Shown here: one piece after another, positions 42,544-50,455 of the stretch
Layout of the letters: each line of letters begins with the position of its first letter
How positions within the stretch are numbered: position 1 is the stretch's first letter
The notes under the pieces: generated by a model
Database searches by the model: none
What the model was told of the DNA's origin: nothing
The model's input: only the letters and a program-made list of their open reading frames with translations
From: an uncultured Bacteroidia bacterium
GTDB taxonomy: Bacteria; Bacteroidota; Bacteroidia; Bacteroidales; UBA932
DNA: 64,000 nt
Assembly: GCA_902785575.1 (NCBI GenBank)
Contig: CACZZF010000012.1
Coordinates: 1 to 64,000, forward strand
Direction of reading: 5' to 3'
Program-made: the position numbers and the translations under genes

Positions 42544-43164
42544 CTAGAAGAGGAACGCGATACCAGCTTTCGCATATCTCTTGATCCTCTTGGTACCGTC
42601 ATTTGAGGTGTCGAGGTTAAAGAGACCCTGATCGTAACCGGCAGTAAGCTGGATACTTCCGAGGTTCAGACCGAGGCCACCGCCAACGAGGACGTTGGTC
42701 CTGCTATAATCGCTGTCCTTGTACCTGTCGACCTTGCCGCTGGAGATGCTGCCGGCGGAAGCCTCAATTGTCGAGATGAGTCCGAGCTGGACTGTAGGAC
42801 CAGCGAAAAGGAAGAGCCTGGAATTCTCTCCGAGATTGAATCCGAGATTGAGATACACAGGCACGTTCACGAAATGCTCCCTGACTTTCGCGTTGAGCAA
42901 TCCCTCAAGAGCGGAGTCATTGGAGAACAGAAGTGAATAATACAAACCAGGGGTAATGCCGATAAGACCGGAGATAGGAAGATTATAAGAAAAACCGGCA
43001 TAGGCGCCGTTCATTCCGGTTTCTATAGGATCCATTCCCTTAAGAGTAATCTGGTCACCAGCGTGTAGGTAACCAGCGCCCACAGACATCTGGGCGAAAG
43101 AGTTCGTGGCGATTGTCATCAAGACAGCGGCCGCGATCAAAGTGATGATTCTTTTCATTCTCAT
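42544..43164 (-). CDS. Outer-membrane beta-barrel protein (PorT/OmpA-barrel type)
   Basis: 206 residues (204 if started at 43158). Signal peptide MRMKRIITLIAAAVLMTIATNSFAQ. The mature part consists of alternating amphipathic strands (VGAGYLHAGDQ, GAYAGFSYNLP, GITPGLYYSLLF, FVNVPVYLNLGF, LFLFAGPTVQLGL, VLVGGGLGLNLG) and ends in GIAFLF with the C-terminal aromatic of outer-membrane proteins. This is an eight-strand barrel of the PorT/opacity type. No ligand or partner can be told; tRNA-Arg lies just upstream. Confidence 0.88.
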   Translation of the reverse strand: MRMKRIITLIAAAVLMTIATNSFAQMSVGAGYLHAGDQITLKGMDPIETGMNGAYAGFSYNLPISGLIGITPGLYYSLLFSNDSALEGLLNAKVREHFVNVPVYLNLGFNLGENSRLFLFAGPTVQLGLISTIEASAGSISSGKVDRYKDSDYSRTNVLVGGGLGLNLGSIQLTAGYDQGLFNLDTSNDGTKRIKRYAKAGIAFLF

Positions 43165-43188
43165 TCTTGCTTTTTATTAAACATCTTG

Positions 43189-43260
43189 TACCCCCATGGC
43201 GAATCGAACGCCAATCGTAGGAACCGGAATCCTAAATTCTATCCATTAAACTATGGGGGC
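43189..43260 (-). tRNA. tRNA-Arg (anticodon CCG)
   Basis: Read on the minus strand: acceptor GCCCCCA/TGGGGGT (first pair G-U), discriminator A, short D-arm, anticodon stem TAGGA/TCCTA with loop TTCCGGT (anticodon CCG), T-arm GGCG-TTCGATT-CGCC. CCA not encoded. Decodes CGG. Confidence 0.93.
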
Positions 43261-43351
43261 AAATCCGTTTCTTTTCGGAAATCGGCTGCAAAATTACTAA
43301 AATGTAATTAAAATAGGAATTATTCTTCTCGGATATTAAAAGAATAAATCG

Positions 43352-43359
43352 TATTTTTG
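43352..43359 (+). promoter_or_regulatory. Promoter -7 box for fabD
   Basis: TATTTTTG ends 6 bases before the ATG at 43366, so the predicted first transcribed base is close to the A of the start codon: possibly leaderless mRNA. Confidence 0.45.
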
Positions 43360-43365
43360 TCAGAT

Positions 43366-44259
43366 ATGAAAAGAGCGTATGTATTTCCCGGCCAAGGGTC
43401 GCAGTTCCCCGGGATGGCCAAGGATCTCTACTATAGCGGAGTTAGGGGTAAAGAGCTGCTGGACAGGGCTGATGAAGTCCTTGGATTCAAGATTACTGAC
43501 ATAATGTTCAACGGCACGGCCGAGGACCTGAAAGCCACAAAGGTCACTCAGCCCGCCATATTCCTTCATTCCGTAGTTCTGGCTAAATGCTTGGAAGGCT
43601 TTGCTCCCGACATGGTCGCCGGACACTCCCTCGGTGAGTTCTCCGCCCTGGCCGCCGCCGGCGCCATGGCGTTTGAAGACGCTTTAAGGCTCGTATCTAT
43701 CCGCGCCACTGAGATGCAGAAATGCTGCGAGAAGGTTCCCGGAGGCATGGCAGCCATCATAGCCCTTCCCGACGACCAGGTCGAGAAAATCTGCGCCGAA
43801 TGCGACGGGATAGTCGTCCCCGCCAACTACAACAGCCCCGGACAGATAGTGATCTCCGGTGAGAAGGACGCTATTGAGAGGGCTTGTGAGGCCGCCAAGG
43901 CCGCTGGAGCCAAGAGGGCTCTTCCACTTCAGGTCGGAGGCGCTTTCCACTCCCCTCTTATGGAGCCCGCCAGGATCGAGCTTGCCAAGGCGATCGAAGC
44001 CACTGAGATTGTTCCCCCGGTCTGCCCCATTTACCAAAATGTCACGGCGTTACCCACCACAGATCCCGTCATCATCAAGGATAATCTCCTTAAGCAGCTG
44101 ACTTCACCCGTCAGATGGACGGCGACTGTGGAGAACATGATCGACGACGGTGCGGATCACTTCACTGAGGTTGGTCCCGGAACAGTCCTCCAAGGTCTTG
44201 TCAAAAGGATCTCCGGCGGAGCGGAAGGCATTGTCATCGAAGGACTTTCAGCTTTATAA
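43366..44259 (+). CDS. fabD: Malonyl-CoA:ACP transacylase
   Basis: 297 residues from the ATG at 43366; an in-frame TTG at 43357 lies inside the promoter box. FabD loads malonate onto acyl-carrier protein for fatty-acid synthesis. Visible: YVFPGQGSQFPGMAKDL, nucleophile serine in VAGHSLGEFSAL, the arginine in SIRATEMQ, and the QVGGAFHSPLMEPA segment with the catalytic histidine. Cytosolic. nifJ begins 24 bases downstream and may share the transcript. No other fab genes are adjacent. Confidence 0.96.
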   Translation: MKRAYVFPGQGSQFPGMAKDLYYSGVRGKELLDRADEVLGFKITDIMFNGTAEDLKATKVTQPAIFLHSVVLAKCLEGFAPDMVAGHSLGEFSALAAAGAMAFEDALRLVSIRATEMQKCCEKVPGGMAAIIALPDDQVEKICAECDGIVVPANYNSPGQIVISGEKDAIERACEAAKAAGAKRALPLQVGGAFHSPLMEPARIELAKAIEATEIVPPVCPIYQNVTALPTTDPVIIKDNLLKQLTSPVRWTATVENMIDDGADHFTEVGPGTVLQGLVKRISGGAEGIVIEGLSAL

Positions 44260-44283
44260 AGAATATTCATTTTTTTAAACGAT

Positions 44284-47200
44284 ATGGCAAAAGAAAAGAA
44301 ATTCATCACTTGTGATGGTAACACTGCGGTAGCGAACATCGCCTACCTTTTCAGCGAGAACGCCTGCATTTACCCTATCACTCCCTCATCTCCCATGGCG
44401 GAGAACATCGACGAATGGGCAGCCCACGGTAAAAAGAACCTCTGGGGCGAGACTGTCAGCGTGACAGAGATGGAGAGCGAGGCCGGTGCCTCCGGAGCCG
44501 TACACGGCTCTCTCCAGGCCGGTGTGCTCACTACCACCTACACCGCTTCCCAGGGTCTTCTTTTGATGATCCCGAACATGTACAAGATCGCCGGTGAGCT
44601 TCTTCCTGGTGTCTTCCATGTTTCGGCCCGCGCCTTGGCGTCCCATGCTCTCTCCATCTTCGGAGACCATCAGGATGTCATGGCTTGCCGTCAGACCGGC
44701 TTTGCCCTCCTCGCTTCCGGTTCCGTCCAGGAGGCTCAGGATCTCGCCGCTGTCGCCCACCTCGCGGCTATCAAGTCAAGTGTTCCTTTCCTTCACTTCT
44801 TCGACGGCTTCCGTACCTCTCACGAGATTCAGAAGATTGAGGCCCTCGACGAGGAGGCTCTCAAGGGAATGGTTAGCGAGAAGTCTCTGAAGGCTTTCCG
44901 TGAAAGGGCCCTGAACCCTGACGCTCCCGTCACAAGGGGTACCGCCCAGAACGGTGACGTCTACTTCCAGGCCGTAGAGTCCAGGAATAACGTCTATGCT
45001 GGTGTCGCCGACATCGTCGCCCGTTATATGGGTGAGATCAGCGAGCTGACCGGCCGCGAGTATCGTCCGTTCACATATTACGGAGCCCCCGACGCCGAGA
45101 ACATCATCGTGGCCATGGGTTCCGTCACAGAGACTATCAAGGAGACCATCGACTATCTCGCCGCCCAGGACAGGAAGTATGGACTTATCACTGTCCATCT
45201 CTACAGGCCGTTCGCCGAGAAGTATTTCATGAAGGTTCTCCCCAAGACCGTCAAGAGGATCGCTGTCCTTGACAGGACCAAGGAGCCCGGTGCTCTCGGT
45301 GAGCCCCTCTTCCTCGATGTCAAGGCCCTCTTCCAGGGCAAGGAGGACTCCCCTCTCGTGATCGGTGGCCGCTATGGTCTCTCCTCAAAGGACACCACTC
45401 CCGCCCAGATCGTAGCCGTCTATGACAATCTTGAGCTCAAGGAGCCCAAGGCTGATTTCACGATCGGCATCGTTGACGATGTGACCTTCAAGTCTCTCAT
45501 GCTCAAGGAGGAAATCTCCATCGTCAAGCCCGGAACCACCGAGTGCAAGTTCTACGGACTCGGTTCTGACGGTACCGTCGGCGCCAACAAGAACACGATC
45601 AAGATCATCGGAAGTCACACCCAGAAGTATTGCCAGGCCTATTTCGACTATGACTCAAAGAAGTCTGGTGGTTATACCTGCTCGCACCTTCGTTTCGGTG
45701 ACCTTCCTATCAAGGCCCCTTACCTTGTGAGCACCCCCGACTTCGTGGCCTGCCACGTTCCTTCTTATCTTTCCAAGTATGATGTCCTCAAGGGCATAAA
45801 GGATGGCGGCACCCTGCTGCTGAATTCCCTTTGGGACGAGGCCGAGACCGTCAAGAGGATTCCTGACAATGTCAAGGCTATCATCGGGAAGAAGCACATC
45901 AAGCTCTACATCATCAACGCCACAAAGATCGCTTCTGAGATCGGTCTGGGCAACAGGACCAACACCATCCTCCAGTCCGCTTTCTTCAAGATCACCGGCA
46001 TCATCCCTTACGAGGACGCTGTCAAGTACATGAAGGACGCTATCGTAAAGAGCTACGGCAAGAAGGGTGAGAATGTAGTCAATATGAACTACGCCGCTGT
46101 CGATCGTGGTGGTGAATATACCGAGGTCACTATCCCTGCCGATTGGGCCAACATCAGCGCCAAATTCGAGACTCCCAACAAGGATCGTCTCGCTCCCGCG
46201 TTCGTCAAGGAGATCGCCGACGTGGTCAACTCCCAGAACGGTGACTCACTGCCTGTCAGCGCCTTTGTGCCTTACATGGACGGAACAATGCCCGCCGGCA
46301 CAGCCGCTTATGAGAAACGTGGTGTCGCAGTGATGGTGCCCAGCTGGGATCCTGAGAAGTGTATCCAGTGCAATACCTGCGCGTTCGTCTGCCCTCACGC
46401 CGCTATCCGTCCGTTCCTCCTCACTGCCGAGGAGGCCGAGAAGGCTCCCGCCTCTGTCAAGAAGGCTGCCGGCAAGGCTGTCCTGAAGGAGTATTCCTTC
46501 GCTCTCGCCACCTCAGTGGACGACTGTACCGGTTGCGGCAACTGCGTGGATGTCTGCCCTTCAAAGGAGAAGGCCCTCACCATGGTTTCCGCCCTCGACC
46601 AGCACCAGGAGCAGGAGAACTTCAACTGGCTCCACTCCAAGATCGGTTACAAGGACACCGTCGTCAACAAGGCCGCGAATGTGAAGAACTCACAGTTCGC
46701 CCAGCCTCTCTTCGAGTTCAGCGGTGCCTGCGCCGGTTGCGGCGAGACTCCTTATATCAAGAATATCACCCAGCTCTTTGGTGACAGGATGATGATCGCC
46801 AATGCCACAGGTTGCTCCTCCATCTACGGAGCTTCCTTCCCTGCCTCTCCTTACTGCACTGATGCTCAGGGACATGGCCCGGCATGGCAGAATTCTCTGT
46901 TTGAGGACAACGCTGAGTTCGGCCTCGGAATGAAGATCGGTTCCGACCGCGCCCGCGAGACTGTCGCCGGCATCATGGACCAGATTCTCGCTTGCGAGTG
47001 CTGCGGTGAGGAGCTCAAGGCTCTTGCCCAGCAGTGGCTGGACAACAAGGAGAACGGCCCTGTGACCCGCGAGGTCGCTGACAAGATCGTTCCTCTCGCT
47101 GAGGCCTGCAAGTGCGACTGCTGCTCAAGACTCCTTGAGTACAAGCACTTTATCCCTGCTCGCAGCCAGTGGATCTTCGGTGGTGACGGTTGGGCTTATG

Positions 47201-47811
47201 ACATCGGCTACGGCGGTCTGGACCATGTCCTCGCGTCCGGCAAGAATGTCAACGTCCTGGTTCTCGACACCGAGGTTTATTCCAACACTGGTGGACAGAG
47301 CTCCAAGTCGACTCCCGCGGGAGCCATCGCCAAGTTCGCCGCTTCCGGCAAGAAGATCCGCAAGAAGGATCTCGGAATGATGGCTATCAGCTATGGCTAC
47401 GTGTATGTCGCCCAGGTCGCTATGGGTGCCTCTCCCGCCCAGTACCTCAGTGCCATCAAGGAGGCTGAGGCTTATGACGGACCTTCCCTCATCATCGCTT
47501 ACGCCCCTTGTATCAACCATGGTCTGAAGGCCGGTATGGGACTGAGCCAGAAGGAGGAGAAACTCGCTGTCGATTGCGGCTACTGGCACCTCTACAGGTA
47601 CAATCCGGATCTTGAGGCCCAGGGCAAGAACCCGTTCTCACTCGATTCCAAGGAGCCTGACTGGACCAAGTTCCAGGACTTCCTGAAGGGTGAGGTACGT
47701 TTCGCTTCCCTGTACAAGCTGTTCCCCGACAAGGCCCAGGAGCTCCTGACCCTGACCGAGGAATTCGCCAAAGTCCGCTATGGCACCTACACCCGCCTCG
47801 CCGGGAAGTAG
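44284..47811 (+). CDS. nifJ: Pyruvate:ferredoxin (flavodoxin) oxidoreductase
   Basis: 1175 residues, a single-chain fused PFOR. Pyruvate + CoA + oxidised ferredoxin to acetyl-CoA + CO2 + reduced ferredoxin. Domain I at the N-terminus (YPITPSSPMAENIDEWA), the gamma-type domain in the middle, then two 4Fe-4S motifs CIQCNTCAFVCPHAA and CTGCGNCVDVCPSKE around residues 695-760. The TPP domain follows, with CAGCGETPY, GDGWAYDIGYGGLDH and DTEVYSNTGGQSS. A terminal extension of about 30 residues is present. Cytosolic. Codon use is strongly biased, which suggests high expression. The name does not imply nitrogen fixation. A candidate electron partner is the ferredoxin at 55527. Confidence 0.97.
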   Translation: MAKEKKFITCDGNTAVANIAYLFSENACIYPITPSSPMAENIDEWAAHGKKNLWGETVSVTEMESEAGASGAVHGSLQAGVLTTTYTASQGLLLMIPNMYKIAGELLPGVFHVSARALASHALSIFGDHQDVMACRQTGFALLASGSVQEAQDLAAVAHLAAIKSSVPFLHFFDGFRTSHEIQKIEALDEEALKGMVSEKSLKAFRERALNPDAPVTRGTAQNGDVYFQAVESRNNVYAGVADIVARYMGEISELTGREYRPFTYYGAPDAENIIVAMGSVTETIKETIDYLAAQDRKYGLITVHLYRPFAEKYFMKVLPKTVKRIAVLDRTKEPGALGEPLFLDVKALFQGKEDSPLVIGGRYGLSSKDTTPAQIVAVYDNLELKEPKADFTIGIVDDVTFKSLMLKEEISIVKPGTTECKFYGLGSDGTVGANKNTIKIIGSHTQKYCQAYFDYDSKKSGGYTCSHLRFGDLPIKAPYLVSTPDFVACHVPSYLSKYDVLKGIKDGGTLLLNSLWDEAETVKRIPDNVKAIIGKKHIKLYIINATKIASEIGLGNRTNTILQSAFFKITGIIPYEDAVKYMKDAIVKSYGKKGENVVNMNYAAVDRGGEYTEVTIPADWANISAKFETPNKDRLAPAFVKEIADVVNSQNGDSLPVSAFVPYMDGTMPAGTAAYEKRGVAVMVPSWDPEKCIQCNTCAFVCPHAAIRPFLLTAEEAEKAPASVKKAAGKAVLKEYSFALATSVDDCTGCGNCVDVCPSKEKALTMVSALDQHQEQENFNWLHSKIGYKDTVVNKAANVKNSQFAQPLFEFSGACAGCGETPYIKNITQLFGDRMMIANATGCSSIYGASFPASPYCTDAQGHGPAWQNSLFEDNAEFGLGMKIGSDRARETVAGIMDQILACECCGEELKALAQQWLDNKENGPVTREVADKIVPLAEACKCDCCSRLLEYKHFIPARSQWIFGGDGWAYDIGYGGLDHVLASGKNVNVLVLDTEVYSNTGGQSSKSTPAGAIAKFAASGKKIRKKDLGMMAISYGYVYVAQVAMGASPAQYLSAIKEAEAYDGPSLIIAYAPCINHGLKAGMGLSQKEEKLAVDCGYWHLYRYNPDLEAQGKNPFSLDSKEPDWTKFQDFLKGEVRFASLYKLFPDKAQELLTLTEEFAKVRYGTYTRLAGK

Positions 47812-47838
47812 GAGCCGTTCCCAACGCCGCGCGATGGT

Positions 47839-47865
47839 TGTCATCCTGAGCGCAGCGAAGGATCT
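47839..47865. repeat. REP-like intergenic repeat
   Basis: TGTCATCCTGAGCGCAGCG followed by AAGGATCT. A very similar sequence is scattered between genes in many bacterial genomes, as far as I recall, and partly self-pairs (AGATCCTTCG... with CAGGAT). Only one copy is seen here. Confidence 0.5.
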
Positions 47866-47871
47866 ATAAAC

Positions 47872-47905
47872 AACGAGGGCGCCTTTTCGGGCGCCCTCGT
47901 TTGTT
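47872..47905. terminator. Terminator after nifJ
   Basis: AACGAGGGCGCC (47872-47883) and GGCGCCCTCGTT (47890-47901) pair tightly and are followed by TGTTT. It also serves the convergent YARHG gene. Confidence 0.85.
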
Positions 47906-47926
47906 TCTTGCTTAGTTACCGGACAA

Positions 47927-48868
47927 CTACTCGTCCAGGAATAGGTCATGGTCTGGGTCGGCTTCAGCGGTCTTGATTAGCTCCACATTCAGCTGCTCGA
48001 CAAATGAGAGCTTGACATCCTCGTTGTTCTGAGGCATATACCAGTCCTGGGCACCGAAATATTCCTGGAGATCCTTGGACTGGAAGCGATACCCGTGCTT
48101 GGCGAGAATCGAGTTCCGCATGATCCTCAAGACTGACTTCTTGTATCTGCTTAGTAGATGCTTGTTGAGGAGCACATAAGAGGCGAAGTTGAAACGTCCT
48201 TTCTCCTTACTGCTGTATACCAGCTTATAAGGCCCATCCGTAGTCTTGAAAATACCATATTCATCGAAATCGCCCGAATAGACGTTGAAGCCCTCAAGGG
48301 TAGGGATAAGCCTCCAATAACCGTCCATAGGTGTACCTTCGACTTTCATAACACCAATGACTATGTCGTTGAAGGTCATGATCTCATATCTGCCCCTGCT
48401 CCCCTCGACCGCGAGAGCGTCATCCTTGATCTCGACTTTGTAGCCGTAAGGATCAGTAATGTACGAACCTTTGATCTGAGGGATCCACATCCAGATGTTA
48501 TTGAACCGGCCGTCGTCCGGCGTCATCACGAGAACATTCTCCAGCTTGCCGCCCTCCTTATATACGCAAAGGACTGTCATTCCGTCCTGATGGCGATATT
48601 TGACCGTCTGCCTCGTCTCATATGGCATATCGGCTCCTTCATTGGAGCCCTTGGCGGTGGTGTAGACACCAGGCTGTCCATCGACCGGAACCAACAGGAA
48701 CTCAAGCTCTTGGCCCTCAGATATAGCCTCCATAAGTATGTTCCCGTCCTGCTGGACAGTGGCGGTGTAGTCGATCCAACCGTCGTACCAAGCTGTGCCA
48801 TTCTTAATACCCTGGGCATTAGCCAGCACAGAGCAAAGTAAGCATAAAACTAAAGTGATCCTTCTCAT
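47927..48868 (-). CDS. Exported YARHG-domain protein
   Basis: 313 residues from the ATG at 48868 (1 base after the upstream stop), or 316 from 48877. Signal peptide MRRITLVLCLLCSVLANA. The middle is beta-rich (MTVLCVYKEGGKLENVLV, IWMWIPQIKGSYI). The C-terminal ~80 residues show a YARHG-type domain: VLRIMRNSILAKHGYRFQS with the AxHG core, then LQEYFGAQDWYMPQ and the VEQLNVELI helix. YARHG domains are extracellular and of unknown function. The gene is coupled to the upstream unknown lipoprotein gene, with which it probably works. Confidence 0.8.
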   Translation of the reverse strand: MRRITLVLCLLCSVLANAQGIKNGTAWYDGWIDYTATVQQDGNILMEAISEGQELEFLLVPVDGQPGVYTTAKGSNEGADMPYETRQTVKYRHQDGMTVLCVYKEGGKLENVLVMTPDDGRFNNIWMWIPQIKGSYITDPYGYKVEIKDDALAVEGSRGRYEIMTFNDIVIGVMKVEGTPMDGYWRLIPTLEGFNVYSGDFDEYGIFKTTDGPYKLVYSSKEKGRFNFASYVLLNKHLLSRYKKSVLRIMRNSILAKHGYRFQSKDLQEYFGAQDWYMPQNNEDVKLSFVEQLNVELIKTAEADPDHDLFLDE

Positions 48869-48869
48869 A

Positions 48870-50084
48870 TTACTCATCTCCTAATACTTTCTCTGAAATA
48901 AACTTCCCGTCAATACTGTAAACCTGCTCGACCGAATAGCGTCCCCCCTCCTCGTGGTAGCGGTAAGCCCCAAGGTGAATCTGTCGCTTTTCGGAGTCGA
49001 ACGATATGAATCCCTCCGTTGAAGGGAACTGGATAGCCTTGATGTCATCGGGATCACTGAAATCAAGAATATATGACCAGATATTCCTGGCGTCCGGGCA
49101 ACCGTCAACATAGAACAGGTCCGCATTCCAGGGGACAGGAAGGATATTCTCAGCGCAAGCGATATCGCCGGAGTCAATACTCACCGCTATGGCGTTCCCA
49201 TCCTTCATCAAGGACCATTTTGGCTCTGAAGAAGCGAAAGTGGTGCAGATCCAGCGGGTTTCCTCCGCCTCACCTCTATCCTTAATCCATAGAGCCAGAA
49301 CCTCAGGATCCTCCTCCGAGGCAGGACGAGCCACTGATGTATAGAACCTATAGTGGGAAGACTCAGCTCGCAAAGTTGCGTCATAAGGAAGCGGATCATC
49401 GTCTTCATCGTATTCAGGATAGATGTACTCGTTGCTGGAGCCACTGAAGACGTGCTTCATTCCATTGAATGTAAAATGGTGATAAAGAGTCGGATAGCTG
49501 TCATCTGGAGAGGTCTCGACTATGATTATGTCCTGATCATAATCACCTTCAGTCAACCAATATGTCAGTATGGAGCCCTCGTGTTGGGGCTTGAAATCAG
49601 CGTAAGGCTCGTCCTCAGGAGTCATAACGCCCGTTGAGGGGTCATAATCGTAAAAGCAACAGAACTCAATCTCCTCAGGATTAACTTGTTCCAACAGCAT
49701 AGCGAAAAGGGTATGGCCGTTTTCCCTTGAATATGTCCGGGCCCCGGTCCTTTGGTCGCCAGTGTCCCCGTGATCATAAGAAGCCACATTGAAGTCCTCG
49801 CAATCCACAAAAACTTTTCCGGAGCCTCCCTCAGTGATATCATTGGAAACAAAAAGCCTGTCCCCTGCCTCTGTGATAATGGAATCTGCCCCTGCGGACG
49901 GCCAGACCTCATTGAAAGCCTTAAGCAATTGCATCACATTGGGCTGAGCGCCGAGATTCTTCGTGGCGATCGTTTTACCACGCCATCCGTCACGGATAGC
50001 GGCGATGTTGACAACTTCGCTCTTAGGCGCGCCAGCGCAACAAACAAGCAGAACGCAAAAAGAAATGAATAGTGTTTTTCTCAT
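48870..50084 (-). CDS. Unrecognised exported lipoprotein
   Basis: 404 residues from the ATG at 50084; a TTG three codons upstream is not preferred. Signal with MRKTLFISFCVLLVCCAG, where Cys15 or 16 could be lipidated. The mature protein is acidic (about 35 to 40 Asp/Glu-rich stretches such as YPEYDEDDDPLPYD) and has an N-terminal AFNEVWPSAGADSIITE segment and a C-terminal YSVEQVYSIDGKFISEKV tail. I do not recognise the family. It overlaps or abuts the YARHG gene, so the two are probably one functional unit. Confidence 0.7.
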   Translation of the reverse strand: MRKTLFISFCVLLVCCAGAPKSEVVNIAAIRDGWRGKTIATKNLGAQPNVMQLLKAFNEVWPSAGADSIITEAGDRLFVSNDITEGGSGKVFVDCEDFNVASYDHGDTGDQRTGARTYSRENGHTLFAMLLEQVNPEEIEFCCFYDYDPSTGVMTPEDEPYADFKPQHEGSILTYWLTEGDYDQDIIIVETSPDDSYPTLYHHFTFNGMKHVFSGSSNEYIYPEYDEDDDPLPYDATLRAESSHYRFYTSVARPASEEDPEVLALWIKDRGEAEETRWICTTFASSEPKWSLMKDGNAIAVSIDSGDIACAENILPVPWNADLFYVDGCPDARNIWSYILDFSDPDDIKAIQFPSTEGFISFDSEKRQIHLGAYRYHEEGGRYSVEQVYSIDGKFISEKVLGDE

Positions 50085-50151
50085 AATGGTCAAATATACA
50101 AAAAAATATGTGGCCGTGGCGCAGAAAGAGTTGATTAACTGAATAATACAA

Positions 50152-50190
50152 AATCAGATGGTGTCAAATTGAGCACCATCTGATTCAGCA
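50152..50190 (-). terminator. Terminator of the flotillin operon
   Basis: AATCAGATGGTG (50152-50163) and CACCATCTGATT (50174-50185) form a perfect 12-bp stem with a 10-base loop; on the minus strand it is followed by TTGTATT. It lies 44 bases downstream of the HTH stop. Confidence 0.8.
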
Positions 50191-50228
50191 TAACATTGAT
50201 TTACAACAACTTCCGTATCACGAACACC

Positions 50229-50453
50229 TTACTCGGGAACTCCGGGCTCGGGTGGACGGTATTCCAGCAAGTCGCCAGGTTGGCAGTCAAGCACTTTACA
50301 GATAGCGTCGAGTGTTGAGAATCGGACACCTTTGGCTTTCCCGGTCTTGAGAATCGAGAGATTGACGGCCGAGATGCCTATCTTCTCCGCAAGCTCAGCG
50401 GAAGTCATCTTCCGCTTGGCCAGCATCACATCGACATTGACAATTATCGGCAT
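50229..50453 (-). CDS. Small HTH (Xre/Cro-C1) regulator
   Basis: 74 residues. HTH of the Cro/C1 type: MLAKRKMTSAELAEKIGISA for helices 1-3 and VNLSILKTGKAKGVRFSTLD, then ICKVLDCQPGDLLEYRP. Ends in a proline-rich PPEPGVPE. This is the compact form common next to membrane genes. It starts 2 bases after the flotillin stop, so it is the last gene of that operon and may regulate it. No toxin gene is adjacent. Confidence 0.9.
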   Translation of the reverse strand: MPIIVNVDVMLAKRKMTSAELAEKIGISAVNLSILKTGKAKGVRFSTLDAICKVLDCQPGDLLEYRPPEPGVPE

Positions 50454-50455
50454 AG

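Noticed and set aside
44284..47811. Nitrogen fixation function for nifJ
   Set aside because: The protein is the general anaerobic pyruvate:ferredoxin oxidoreductase; no nif structural genes are present.
48158..48841. 227-codon open frame antisense to the YARHG gene
   Set aside because: Shadow frame; the minus-strand gene has a signal peptide and a conserved C-terminal domain.
50229..50453. Antitoxin of a toxin-antitoxin pair
   Set aside because: No small toxin gene on either side; it is joined to flotillin and followed by a terminator.
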